DNA from: Paragyromitra xinjiangensis
Lineage: Eukaryota > Ascomycota > Pezizomycetes > Pezizales > Discinaceae
Length of the DNA stretch: 64,000 nt
Direction of reading: 5' to 3'
NCBI GenBank assembly: GCA_038503065.1
Contig: JBCAMK010000002.1
Location: forward strand, 3,410,001-3,474,000
Shown here piece by piece: positions 34,284 through 45,605 of this stretch (positions are counted from its first letter, which is position 1; every line of letters starts with the position of its first letter). The position numbers were made by a program, and so were the translations under genes. The notes under the pieces were generated by a model. That model saw only the letters and a program-made list of their open reading frames with translations, was not told where the DNA came from and searched no databases.

Positions 34284-35929
34284 TCTTTAATAATAAATCG
34301 GAGCTATCCTATCGTTTCGTTCTGCGATTCGCGGTCTGTGTATTATCTACCTAACGTGCGCCTAGGAGAGAGTTTTATAGACATCATTTAATCCCCACTA
34401 CTCGTTTCGCATTCATGTCATAGAAGGTTCAGTGGCATTCTTTGATCCCGAGCTCTAAATCCCGAGCTCTAAATCCGAGATAGAGAACCCGGAATTAGCT
34501 TGCGTCCGTGCCAAGATTCGATTTTCTTAAGCCACAAAACCTTACGATGCTCGTCTGTAAAGTTAAACCCCCGCATCGAATATAAATTGAGCTATGCATT
34601 ATTACTGCGGAGTTGCGGTGTAGATTCGTTGAGGTTCAAACCGTGCCCGGTATCCGGACTTTCGGCTACTCGGATCAGTTTCTCTCCGTTGAGAAGGGAG
34701 GGAATGTGCTTCTCGACCGAGAGAAAGGGGAACTGTCGAGAACTCGAGTGCTGGGTACCTATGTAGTACAAGTGTTCATACCAACAAAGGCGTTCTAATC
34801 CAAGCTTTTTATCTATGAGTTACACAATATACTTGTACCACTCACTCACGTAGTAGTACTCTCCATTCCTCCTAAAGAACAATAGAAGAACAATTAGTAA
34901 GCGAAGACTACCGCAATAACAGCGTAATTAATGTTAATAGGATCTACTTCAGCCTCGCAAACGTGTTCGGCTAGGCAGATTTTAAGGGATATCTAACCTA
35001 TAATGACATAAGACAAAGCCTCAATCTTGAATTCCCCAAGCCTCCGCCTCATCTTTACGCTACGACACAATATATCACACTCTACTGATTGCATGCACCC
35101 CGCCCACCCACGACAACTCGCATACCGTATATTCTAAGTAAATTTGCTATCTCTAAAATAAACGTGGGAGGGAAGCGAGGGTAGATTGATGAATTTATTA
35201 GTCGTTTTGGCTATCACTTGGCCATATTTGTGAAGTAACGCGTAGCTCTCCAAGTAAACGCCAATTGTAACTCCAAGAATTGCAGAGCCGCCTTCGTTTA
35301 CCCTTGCTGCAGAGATTTCGGAGATAGTGAAATTCTCTAGTATTTACGGTATTTGAAACATCGCTATATATTGGTGGTGGTGTAGACGGAATTCCGGGAC
35401 CACCCCCTGCTAGGTGGGACAGAAGTGTAACATGGATTAATATCCGGAGAAACAACAGTTCCCAGGACAAAATTTACCTTCTAGAAACCCCTGATGGCCA
35501 CAGCTTCCCCCGCACAATTCGGGTATGGGGGGGGTAGATCATCCAATCGGCTGCTATGCAGTCCTCGGGTAGAGTAAGCTCATTTCATTATCACTTCCGA
35601 ATTTTCGGGACCTCGCAAACGGGGAACTAGTATATCAGGTAGATATATCGGATACTGCTACCTCTTTCAGTACAAACCCTTCACTATATACCACCATCTT
35701 AGTTTTCCCAATATCCATTGTCGTATATAGAGAGAGATATTAGTATCGAACTATAGAACTGAATATATTCGGCAACTAGGGAAGAAAAGACAAAGAGGTA
35801 GTAAGGCTCCTCTATATACAATGGCTTAGCCAATGGAGCGAGCTCCACCGGGTCGTTCGCCGGCGTGTGCCTCCAAGCCCAAAGCAGCTACCGAATACTT
35901 GGAATATCCCGAATAGCCACCTGAATAAT
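34284..35929. other. Intergenic, no gene seen
   Basis: This is upstream of the aldo/keto reductase. It contains a 14-bp direct repeat (CCCGAGCTCTAAAT twice, about 34447-34474). The small open frames (34500-34766, 35198-35470) are not supported. Confidence 0.5.
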
Positions 35930-36177
35930 TCAAAACCCGGAAAACACTTGGAACAACAGAAACATACTGGGAAAACCTATGGGCAATAAGAAAGAATAAG
36001 GCCAGGTGAGATAGATGGCTACGTCCGGTATATTATGAAGGACATCTATATACATAAGTAAAGGGAAATGTAGAAATTGGAGGTTACCATGATTTATAAT
36101 AGCATAACCGATCAATCCTATCAGTGCACCATAGAAGGGTACGTAAGAGTAAAGATAGGCAATAATACCATCTACCA

Positions 36178-36310
36178 TGATAGCTTAATAGCTACTGTGT
36201 CGCCTAGAGTGGCCGGGAAAACGTAGGTTCGATTCCCTCCCAGGGGAGATAGGCTTCCTCTTCACGCACTTGGTTAAAGGTTTGCAGGGAAGCCTGATTG
36301 CGACCTTTTT
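36178..36310 (+). repeat. Possible tRNA-derived SINE fragment
   Basis: GGTTCGATTCC at about 36226-36236 is a perfect RNA polymerase III B box. A loosely A-box-like GCCTAGAGTGG lies about 20 nt before it. The T-stem is mispaired, so this is not a working tRNA. After it a GGCTTCC..GGAAGCC hairpin (about 36251-36296) and a run of T at 36305-36311 would end a pol III transcript. This layout fits a tRNA-derived SINE, but I see no second copy in the window. Confidence 0.35.
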
Positions 36311-36311
36311 T

Positions 36312-37148
36312 TAGATTATTTTTAATATATGTTGAGACATAGGATATCACTCGGTAGCCAGTACCAACCATACATGTTGATAGGATATGAGATCGGGAGA
36401 CAGAGAAGTCTTAATTGATTAAGGAACGACTCTCATATACCCATATCTCCAACATTAGCCTTCGGTTAGAAAGCCCTTTAAAAGTACAATCGACGGCAAG
36501 ACATCCATTATATCAACTCTGGTAAGCATAGATCCGAAACGTAGGATACATGTAGAGACTGATATAAAAAGCAGTCTTGAGTTTGCACGTATAACGTTTA
36601 TTATATGTGCCACAGCACTCAATTCCCTCTAAAGGGTTACGCTGTTTTGGAAATGATAAATAGCACGTCTTAAAATGAGTCGTCGGAACAAAGCTAGAAA
36701 TCAACTAAGATGATAGGCCTTTCAATATTGTGTCCGGTTGTGAGTACCGGATGCAGGTGTTCATATATTTACTTTACTGTATGCCCCCCTGGTGGGTGTC
36801 CTAGAGCCTGGGTTTACTTATACCATGAGCCGGGTGCCTAGATGTACGTAATAAATAAACCAACGAACCAATCAATACATATTTTAACCACACATTGTCA
36901 CTCGGGGGAACACAGGCTATGGGAGTTGAGCTCCCTGATAAACCTCATGTATTCTCCTACCGGATAAAAGTTTTCTTAGTCTGCTACGCGCTTCAGACTC
37001 TCTAACGGGTATTCAGGTTATGCGGAAGCTGATACAAGCCGGAGAAAAGTATCGATAGGAGATATGGTGAAAACTCTTCCTGCTGATCAAATTGCTGCCC
37101 ACGCCTCAAATGCGAGATATTGAATGGGACTGGGGATAGGGGTGCGGG
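36312..37148. other. Intergenic, no gene seen
   Basis: AT-rich. The short frame at 36513-36704 (-) is unsupported. Confidence 0.5.
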
Positions 37149-38060
37149 TCACGAATCCAAATAGAGGCCGGTGAAAGGCGTTGAACAAAGATTTACCGAA
37201 AAATTGTGCCCCCGATACCTACAGTGAAAACCGGTCATATGGCGGATCCGGTGTGTGGCGGACAGGGGTATTTTTTTGGTTGAGGGACACAATATCCGCT
37301 GGCGGTGCGGCTCGGGAATATTGTGTCCCTTTGCTAAAAGCACCCCTGTCCGCCACACACCGGATCCGCCATATGACCGGTTTTCACTGTATTCCTCCAT
37401 CTTTCATTGACTAAGATTGTTTGGGGTCGCTCTTCGTATTGCTTAAACTTCTTCATTTCCTCGGGCGGGGGAATCTCATCGATGCTGACATCTTTAGGGA
37501 AGTTATCCTTAACTCCGGGGTATCTTTTCCCCGGCGACGGGGAAGACACTGTACCAGCAATCCTAGTACAGCTGTTCATCCCGACTCGGAACTTTAACTC
37601 CGTGCTCCTGACTGTGCTTTTCCACCACTCTTGGAGGAAGACGCGTATTCGCATAACGTGTAATAGAAACCACTCAATATCTTTGATGCGTGTATGAAAA
37701 GTCAATCAATCAAGCAACTCAATATCTTTAGGTTTGGCACTAGCTGAAGGCCAGGTTAATTTTGGCAACTTCACCTGACGGGGATCCTTCAAGTTCAACT
37801 TCCCGTAGACCTGCGACGATGAAACAGCTTGGTGTTTTTTTTTTGGATAAATACGCCCATAGATCAAAGTTAACGGCATACACAGACCAGGACTTCATAT
37901 TCCGGTCTAAAGCCCAGTCCAATGATGCTGGTTAGCTACTAGAAAATGGGCTTCGCCGTCGCAAGCACTTGCTTCAATTGGACTATTGCCAGCCAGTTCG
38001 GCATGCGGATGGTAAGTGGGGCCCAGTTCTCTATCCTCTTCGCTTCTGCCACCGTTTTAT
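37149..38060 (-). pseudogene. Degenerate ankyrin-like gene interrupted by a MITE
   Basis: Read on the minus strand, several stretches look like protein but lie in different frames. First, ending at about 37935, is LAGNSPIEASACDGEAHFLV, similar in pattern to an ankyrin repeat. Then come WSVYAVNFDLWAYLSKKKTP and VAGLREVELEG (37740-37922), a frameshift near 37745, and an in-frame TGA near 37706. After these are IEWFLLHVMRIRVFLQEWW and PPEEMKKFKQYEERPQTI (37400-37700). At 37391 the hairpin MITE begins. Beyond it the same frame resumes (RYRGHNFSVNL) and ends at 37149. A 13-bp direct repeat 45 bp apart (37672-37684, 37717-37729) flanks the stop. No intact start exists. The ankyrin assignment is tentative. 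Confidence 0.55.
37220..37391. mobile_element. 168-bp hairpin MITE, pogo-like ends
   Basis: The element runs 37222-37389, flanked by TA (37220-37221 and 37390-37391). Its ends are an exact 48-bp inverted repeat beginning CAGTGAAAACCGG. After a short mismatched stretch, a second inverted pair (AGGGACACAATAT) continues inward, so nearly the whole element folds into one hairpin with a small GC-rich centre. TA duplication and CAGT start put it in the Tc1/mariner-pogo group, like the element at 21676-22112, but the TIR sequence differs. It carries no coding capacity and sits inside a degenerate coding sequence. Confidence 0.9.
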
Positions 38061-38490
38061 TCAGAGAATCTGATGTCGAGAGATATATGTAGCTCTACCT
38101 CCAGCCCTATAGCCCTAGATTCTAACATTAAAACTTCTCTGTAGAAATTAACGCACCTTTTCGCACCGCTGGATATGTCTGCAGAAGTCTCCAGACGTGG
38201 TGAGTTGGTAGAAATAACAATACTTCACTCAGAGTAGACTGATGTAGTTACTGTGGTATTGATCGCCAAAAACCCTCATTTCAATTACGTTATGATTAGT
38301 TACTCTGGTAGTCTATGGCCCTTCTCGGCCCTGGGAGAGCTATTTACGAAGTAAAGTTATTGAAGGGTTAAAATTAAAAACGTGTTTGGATCATTCAAGA
38401 ACTGAGATCCAGGACAGGTGAAATCCCAGATAAAAATGCATTAATTTTCCCATAAATAAACACCCAGTTTTAAGCAAAAAAAAACGATCT
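38061..38490. other. Intergenic, 3' flank of VMA12
   Basis: AT-rich sequence downstream of the VMA12 stop codon. No gene seen. Confidence 0.5.
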
Positions 38491-39224
38491 CTAACCTCTC
38501 CGCTTCCGTAATCCACCCTTCTTCCCTTTCTTCGGTCCGAATTCCCATACATTAACCACAACCTTCTCCTCTTTCTCGGCTCTTTTCTTCTCCGCTTTTT
38601 TGCTCTCATCAATCCTCCTCAGATACCCGCTGAAAACAACCACTTCGGCAATACAGACCACAATACTACTCACGAACGCCAGCGCTAAACGTTCAGGAAC
38701 GTCCCAACCCGACGCGACCTTCCAAACTGCAGCCGATGTCGCAACGACTGAAAGCAGCACATTCGCAATAATCGAAAGGTGTGACTTAAGATCTTGATAG
38801 GTATATTCGTCATCGTCTTCGCTGCTGGTGGAGTGCAGCTTATTTGTTAAAGCGGAATATTCCCTCGCTTCAGCCTCAGCACGAAGACGGGTCATCAGGG
38901 CTTTATATTCCGGCGTCTGTAGCGATGTTAGCTTAAACCGCTAGAAATTGGAGAGAGAGAGAGAGGGAATACCGGCTCAGGCTTTGGTGGCTTTGGTTGA
39001 ACGTAGATATCACATCCTTTCAGGAGAGAGGCCAGACGGAATTTCCCGCGTTCTTCATCTGTTGTTTGTGCTGCGAGAAGAGCTTGGGAAACCTTATGGG
39101 CCAAGCGATGCTCTATCGAGGGGACATTATCGAGGGCTATATGATCTCCGGGCAAAGTAGAATCAAGACTGTTGAAGAGGTTGATTGCAGAGACAAGGCC
39201 TGGAGGAATTGTAAGGAGCACCAT
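38491..39224 (-). CDS. VMA12: V-ATPase assembly factor Vma12/Vph2
   Basis: The model is complement(38491..38916, 38973..39224), 225 aa, with one 56-nt intron. Vma12 is an ER membrane protein that, with Vma22, helps assemble the V0 sector of the vacuolar ATPase. The first exon starts MVLLTIPPGLV and carries HRLAHKVSQALL, then FRLASLLKGCDIYVQPKPPKPEP, a family hallmark split by the intron before TPEYKALMTRLRAEAEAREY. Next is TYQDLKSHLSIIANVLLSVVATSAAVW and a second helix (LALAFVSSIVVCIAEVVVFSGYL). These two helices near the C-terminus are typical. The tail is highly basic (KKGKKGGLRKRRG). An in-frame upstream ATG at 39317 would add 31 residues; I prefer the internal ATG because the family starts close to it. 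Confidence 0.88.
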
Positions 39225-42200
39225 GGTAGTTGTTCGTGATGCAAGCGTGGCAACAGAGAATCTCTCAACACATAGGCGCCACAAAGTGGCCGCGATAAGC
39301 CACCTAGCCATAGCCAAAACGATAGCCCCACAAATGACTGCCCGCGCCTATATGCTCCGCAGCTACCTAAAGGTATATTACCTTGGGTACTGCTCGGGAA
39401 ATTTTCTAAGATATAAGATACGTATAGTGCTTGTCACCCCAATCCCATGGGATCAAGTTACTGGCAATGATCCGACCTCTAACGCTGAAGTCAGAAGCCA
39501 GCAAAATGCAGAGGTACATAGGACGGACTTCCAGCAATTGGAGTAAAAAAACCAAGACCCAGATCCTTTATTGATTCTCTAGCAAGCGGAATGCGTTACC
39601 ACCAGATCAAGGCTACCGAGAGTAGAAACGAAATCATTTCCTGATAACGTGCCTTTCTAGCGAGTTGGGTAGCCCAAGAATCCTTCGAATCGTTCCCCAC
39701 GAACGGTTCACTACAGGCGAAAGATTGTATGCCAGGCTATGACATGAGAATAACCCTGGAACATTATGTCATTTGAGATCCACACAGAGGGAGGGGTTTC
39801 GACTGTCATATCTTCAAAATAAACCCAATACAAACAAAAGGTCAAACACTGAGAATTAAGGTGAATTCCCTACCACGCGTCCCTAGATGGTCTACCAATA
39901 TTGCAGACAGGCAGAAGTAGTAGTGAGACGGATAGACCCTCTCACCCAGTGCTTATCTGTAAGACCTTTTACCCTTCCCCCCAGCTATTCCCCTTGACAG
40001 CTGCGGGAACAGCCTTGGCAGATCGGGATCCGATTAATTCGTTCGAGAAGGTTTCATACAAGACCAGAACCCCCACAGATCAGCTAGTTTCACAGATTCC
40101 GGACTCCGAGAGATAAGCTACGATGCTTTCCCAGATCTTGGACACGTTCGGGACGGACCGGTAGCAGACAGCGCCAGATAACGTTTGTCTCTCGGAATGT
40201 GGGGTACGGTAGTACCGCAGGGTTCTGTTATCATGCCTTGCTCTAACTCAAAACAGCTAGTGCGTCTGCTCAACCGCTAAAACCAACGTGGAACCTCGGA
40301 AGTCGATGCTGCGAACAAAACTCCATAAATATCGGTTCTCCCTCTCGATTGAAAGATTGCTAATGACGATGATCTAGGCGTCATTCGTCTACAAATCAGC
40401 TGCTGTAGCCATGATGCACATTTCGAAGGAAACAGGGACTCTTCCGACTCATCTCGTGTGTAAATATGTCCTCATGATGACACCCCTCACAAACCAGATA
40501 TACCAACGAAAACTGCACCAAAAATCATCACCGTGTTATATCTTCTTTGCTTCTTTGCGGCTATGTCTATAAACATAACTGACTACACTATTTCCTGTTT
40601 GCAAAAGGCACTCAAACTCACCCACCTACCTTCTGGGAGGAGCAACCCAGCCGACTGGCAATTAGCAACGCTTATTTGACACACTTAAAGCCGATCTCGG
40701 CAAACCAGTCAATGACCTATCCATGATCAAGGTGATCTGGCTGCAAAATGAGATCCTCACCACGTCATGACGAATCTTAAGAAACGGGCGGCCGATGAAA
40801 CGATCGATGCCCTGCCGAGTATAAGGCTCACTGACGCAGAAAGAGCCCCATTGGCCCATAGACATTGAGACCAGGGGAAAAAAACCGAGTCCTACAAAGA
40901 ATATTTCGTGGCTGAACATTGTATTACCTATTCTTCACGAACTGACTGGCCTCCTTTTAAACTACTTAGGGCTCCAAACTCCCCAGCAAAATTGGCACTT
41001 CATCCGTTGATAGGAGCTACTGTCGGAGAAAATGTTGCTCTCACGAAACCTAGTGAATTGAACTCAACACTATCGCCCTATCAATGAGGCTTTTAGATCA
41101 CGACTTCAACACGGCTACCAATGGCGAAGATGATGATTCAAAAAAAAGACCCTGGAGCAGAGGTCTGCCAAAATCCTCTACATGGGAAGCTCTATGTTAG
41201 GCGGATCGTCGCTGCAGCCGCAGCAAAGCCTTTGGTCCCCCCTTTCTTTTTTTGGAGTTATAAGCTTTCCCAGAACAACTTTTACAGGCAACAGTACATG
41301 TCAAAGATATGAGCAACGATTTTAGGGGCCGATGAAGTAAAATCGTCGTCTCATGAGCTTTCAAATACCGCTGGCCCTTGACCTTACCGCAAACTGACGA
41401 TCGTAAGGACAGGGGCGGCTAGAACCCGTATCCTTTATAAATTCTACACATGCTAAAACCGCAGCCAAAAAGATTGTTTGGGACAAAGTCCATAGTCTGC
41501 GTAGACCCAGACCATATCCTTATTCACCCCACCCCTAGGGCAAAATTTGTCAAATCTTCCACCTCAGCGCTTGGGGGGTTTTTTCTAATGGTGCTTAGGG
41601 ATCTAAAGATTCTAGTTGCATCATCGATGAAAAAACTTCCATAAGACCAAGAACTTGCTCAACACTACCAAAGGAACGATCTTATGTGGGGGAACACGAC
41701 GAAGCGGCAAGGTTCATTGAGCCAACTCTCGTCAAAGTGACAGTTTCAAATGACACCTTGAACGAAGGGTTTTCGGGACGGTTGTCCCTTTGATGGTAGC
41801 AGAACAGTTGAACGAAATAATTTCGTTGGCTAAGAGAGCTGGGGATTGCCTGTTCAGTTCGCATGTTTTGTCTAGTGACAAAGGCCTGCGAGGAAAAAGA
41901 CGAATTCACTCCAACCCAGCTCGCGGAAATTGACAATCAACCGTTTCTATGGTGTTGATTGTGAGACGCGAGAGAGCTTCTATCAGCGTGTGAGTTTACC
42001 TCCTTAATGTTCGCCGTAAGGAGTTCCCTCGGTTGCCGTGAAGCCTGAGCAGCTTGCCGTCGGCGAGAGATCACTCGCCGCCGGCCACAAGTCGCTTGGG
42101 CTTGACCGCTATAAACATGTCTAGGATGAGAGTTGCTGACAATATTAAGTGTCATGCTCCGTGCCTCTAGCTCTTGCATCTCATTCGGCAGTGTCTGAGA

Positions 42201-45131
42201 GTCCAGAAATGGAAAGTACAAAGATGAGCTGGTGTTTCGTTGTCACGATCCTTAGCGGTCTCGTGATCCTTTGCCTCCTGCTGAAGGAGCTCTGACCTTT
42301 TTTTTCTTTTGCGGGGAAATACTGGTCCAAAACACCCTATCGACAAGCCGATGCGACGGGTATGCAGGTCAAGTCCGAACTAAATAAATAAAAATCTGGG
42401 GTGCTTCTGGCCGCAACACTTGTCCAGAGGCAAATTCTGAGTCAACCGCTGTGGGCCGAGGGCAACCTGGTATGTCTAGTTTCCTTGCTTTTTAAAACTT
42501 TTTTTGAGCAGTTTCGCGTGCGAATGTCACGATGGGCATTTGCCGACAGTTCAAATTTGTTTTTTGCCCTCGCTTGAATGCGACTTCTTCTTTTTATGCA
42601 TGCAGTTGGTTTGTTCTATGCAGTTATGCGGTTGTGGATTTTCTAGGGCCATCGAAGGAGCGATGGAATAAATAAATAGCTTATGGTTTTTTTTTTAGTA
42701 GCAGATGTGCTACGCTCCGAAAAACTTGAAGCTTTTCGGAGATTTTCTGTAAACTTAACTCCAAAATCTGGCAAGGACAGGAAACCTCTGGCACAGCCGC
42801 TGTGGATATAGATGTTGTTACTCGGAGTTTCCAGCAAACGAAGGGGCGTGTTTAGATATTTGCTTATTTGGTTTGTAAGTTTACTCCTGAATCGCCGTTC
42901 TAGAAGTACCTCATGACAAGGCCAAAACGTCATACGGGCAAAACCTCACGATCCTCGTTGTTGACTTGAGCGCATTGACAACAGCTGGAGCGTACTGGCG
43001 AAAAATTTTCCAGGTGCCAAGCGGTAAACTCCTTCACGATGGTTGCGAGGGATTCGATCAGAAGATTACACTTACTTTCTTATTTGCTTTTGGTACAGTC
43101 ACGCATGCGGTTGCTGGGGCAATTCGACGCTTTTCCTGCTGTTTCTCGAAAGTACCTACGTTTCGCTGGGCAGTGTTATTCCAAGCCAATAGGCTGCCGC
43201 TAACACGCGTCAAAAATTAACGCTTGGTTATGACGCCAGCCCGATTTTCGTTACCATATTTTTTTTACTTTTTTTCGCAGTTCGCCTTTCCAGGTTCAAT
43301 CTGTTTTTCTGTGTATCAAATCTCGAAAATCTGGGGATTGAGCATGGTTCCTTGGTTGTCGAAGGGATTTGCAGTGTCAAGTGATCTCCCCGGGGACGAC
43401 ATCATGTTCTAGGGCGGAATTGCGTTGCCGACTCTGCACAACATGGAAAGCCGAGTTGCTTGACTTGTCCACATCCCCGATGCGATCGCAGAGATTTCTC
43501 TCGGCAAGCGTCGGCCGACCCTATTTCCACAGGTCTCAAGAGGTTCCCACAAGCGGCGGGCGCCACCGTTGCCAGCGTCTCCGGGTTGGGATTCCTCAAA
43601 GGGATAAAAACAGGAGATCACAGGAGACAGAGTCTCAAAAGCCACAAGTTTTAAAGAAAATGCGGGGAAAAGACCAGGAAGGTGAAAGAAAACTGAGGAC
43701 TAGTGCACGTGTACCCTGCTGTAAAATTGCATTGGAAAAAACCGAGGAAGGCGAGAGAGATCTTGGGATGTACCTGCAGCTTGGGGTCAACGCCTAGCAG
43801 ACGGCACCGCGCCTATGTGGTGGACTAAGCTCTCCCAGGATCGCTGTAGTGGAGATCAATGACTCTAAAGTTAGAAAGAAGAATTTGGATGCCTTGTTTA
43901 GAACGCATGGAAAAATTTTCCCATCGCTCTCGTTACTTTTTTCTTTGCGCAGCCCAGGCTGCCTTTCAAATTGAGTTTATTCATATGGTGACGTAGCATT
44001 GGGGATCAAATCGAGAAAGCGAGGAAAGGCATGACAGATTCAGACTGAAACATTTTCTCACCAGCCTCGATTATGATGCAGCGCCACAGTCGATGAGACG
44101 AAAATCACGTCTTACTACGCAAGCACTGCAAACCGTTCTTTGACAGCGCCCAGACGTCCCAACACACACATTAATTTTTTCCTTCCACTGCGCAGTTACC
44201 CTATTCCTGTTCTAGTCGCATCCATTACGAGAAAAAAACTGCGAATCCAACTATATGCGGTGAAGGTGCTGCACAAGCGACGGCACCATGCTCTAATTGG
44301 GCACAACTTTTAGGTAATTGTGTACCACGGGGGTGGACATCTGACCTTTGTTGGTGTTTTCCTTACTCCCTGCCTCGACCGCACTTCACCACCTCCTGCT
44401 GGAGCAGGCCTTAACAAAAAATTGACGCCGTTCGTCATCATCAATTACAAAGAAGCAATATAACCGCTTTTTTTGGGGCCCTGTGCTCATCCCCTATCCG
44501 CAGCCCTAACCGAAGGTTGGTGGAATTGATGGTATTATTCGTTAGTTCTGCTTGCGGTAGCTAACCTGAGGAGGCCCGGCTCTTTTACACTGCATTGTTA
44601 AACATTGACCCACAGCCGAGCCAATTCATTTGGCTGGCTCCTCAAGCCTTTGAGGCTGGCCACCGGCGTTCTGCGTCCGGATGATGGTGGCCCATGAGGT
44701 GCTCGTGGGCTCATGGATGGGCAATAACGAATCTCGGTGAAGGAATTAGGTCATGGTCCCAGCGCGGCCCCTTGACTCTTGCTTGCCGTCACGAGGGGCG
44801 ACCAAAACTTTTTCCGTGGCATGCCTCGTAGCCCACGATCTTCAGGGCGACGCATTCCTCCTAAATATAAAGCCCATTAGTTCCCACACTGACTTTGCTC
44901 CACCATCCACATCAGACTTCAACACATCAATAGTCTTCTGCCTTCACACGCAAAACACAACCAACTACAAATACCCTCCTCGAGATCCTTATAACTACAA
45001 CCAAACCATCCTCCCCATCTCCATCCATCTCGAATAAAAACCAAACTAGTCCATCAAGCTAAACTTTGGTACAATCACCAACTATCATCCATCAATCCCA
45101 TCCTTACATCCCTATAAAAAAATCCATCACA
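39225..45131. other. Gene-poor region, 5.9 kb
   Basis: No gene could be supported. Some frames (41937-42221 minus, 43369-43797 plus) look partly protein-like (Arg/Gln/Ser-rich) but have no motif, no splice pattern and no clear start; old transposon debris is possible. The last 260 nt are the leader of the Par32-like gene. No long terminal repeats were recognised by eye. Confidence 0.45.
44866..44871 (+). promoter_or_regulatory. TATA box of Par32-like gene
   Basis: TATAAA lies 261 nt upstream of the ATG at 45132 and is followed by a C/A-rich leader without G-rich stretches, as in strongly transcribed fungal genes. The leader would be long, about 200 nt or more unless spliced. Confidence 0.5.
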
Positions 45132-45605
45132 ATGACCATCCAAATCACCGAGGGTTCTCCCGTCCATGACACTGGTGCCTTTTACCATGCTGGCCGCGGT
45201 GGTGCAGGCAATTATCGCCGCTTGAGCTCTAGCTTCCTTAGCTCCTCCCCCCCAGCAGCAAGCATTCCCTCTTCGACCTCCAAGGTCTTCTTCGGTGGTC
45301 GTGGTGGAGCTGGCAATGTCAAGCCTAAGACCGAGCGTGCTATGTTCTCCTTCGATGAGGAGCTTGAACGTGACCGCATCTTCCACCAGCACCACGCTCC
45401 AGTCTACTCCATCGGTCGTGGTGGAGCTGGAAACGTTGTTCCTGCTACTACTCAGAGCAGCTATCCCGAGGCTTGCTCCTCCCCTGAGGCTTCGCCGAGA
45501 AGCTCAACTTCCTCCATCAGGGAGCCTCGTTTCTCTACTTCGAGCTTCAGGAACGGAGCAGACAAGGTTTGGGATACCTTAACCCGTGTCCACTCCCACC
45601 AATAG
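45132..45605 (+). CDS. GRGGAGN-repeat protein (Par32-like)
   Basis: This is an intronless 157-aa frame starting MTIQITEGSPVHDTG, with a good CACA-ATG context. Three copies of GRGGAGN lie at residues 22-28, 56-62 and 97-103, separated by Ser/Pro-rich linkers. This repeat is the hallmark of the fungal family that includes yeast Par32 (phosphorylated after rapamycin), which in yeast inhibits ammonium transporters Mep1/3 downstream of TORC1. Whether that role holds here is inference. There is no signal peptide or membrane helix, and the protein is probably disordered. The C-terminus reads NGADKVWDTLTRVHSHQ. The strong TATA and long leader suggest regulated high expression. Confidence 0.83.
   Translation: MTIQITEGSPVHDTGAFYHAGRGGAGNYRRLSSSFLSSSPPAASIPSSTSKVFFGGRGGAGNVKPKTERAMFSFDEELERDRIFHQHHAPVYSIGRGGAGNVVPATTQSSYPEACSSPEASPRSSTSSIREPRFSTSSFRNGADKVWDTLTRVHSHQ

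Noticed and set aside
35930..36178. 82-codon hydrophobic frame on the minus strand
   Set aside because: It could encode membrane helices, but AT-rich sequence often does. No splice sites, homology pattern or partner exon were seen.
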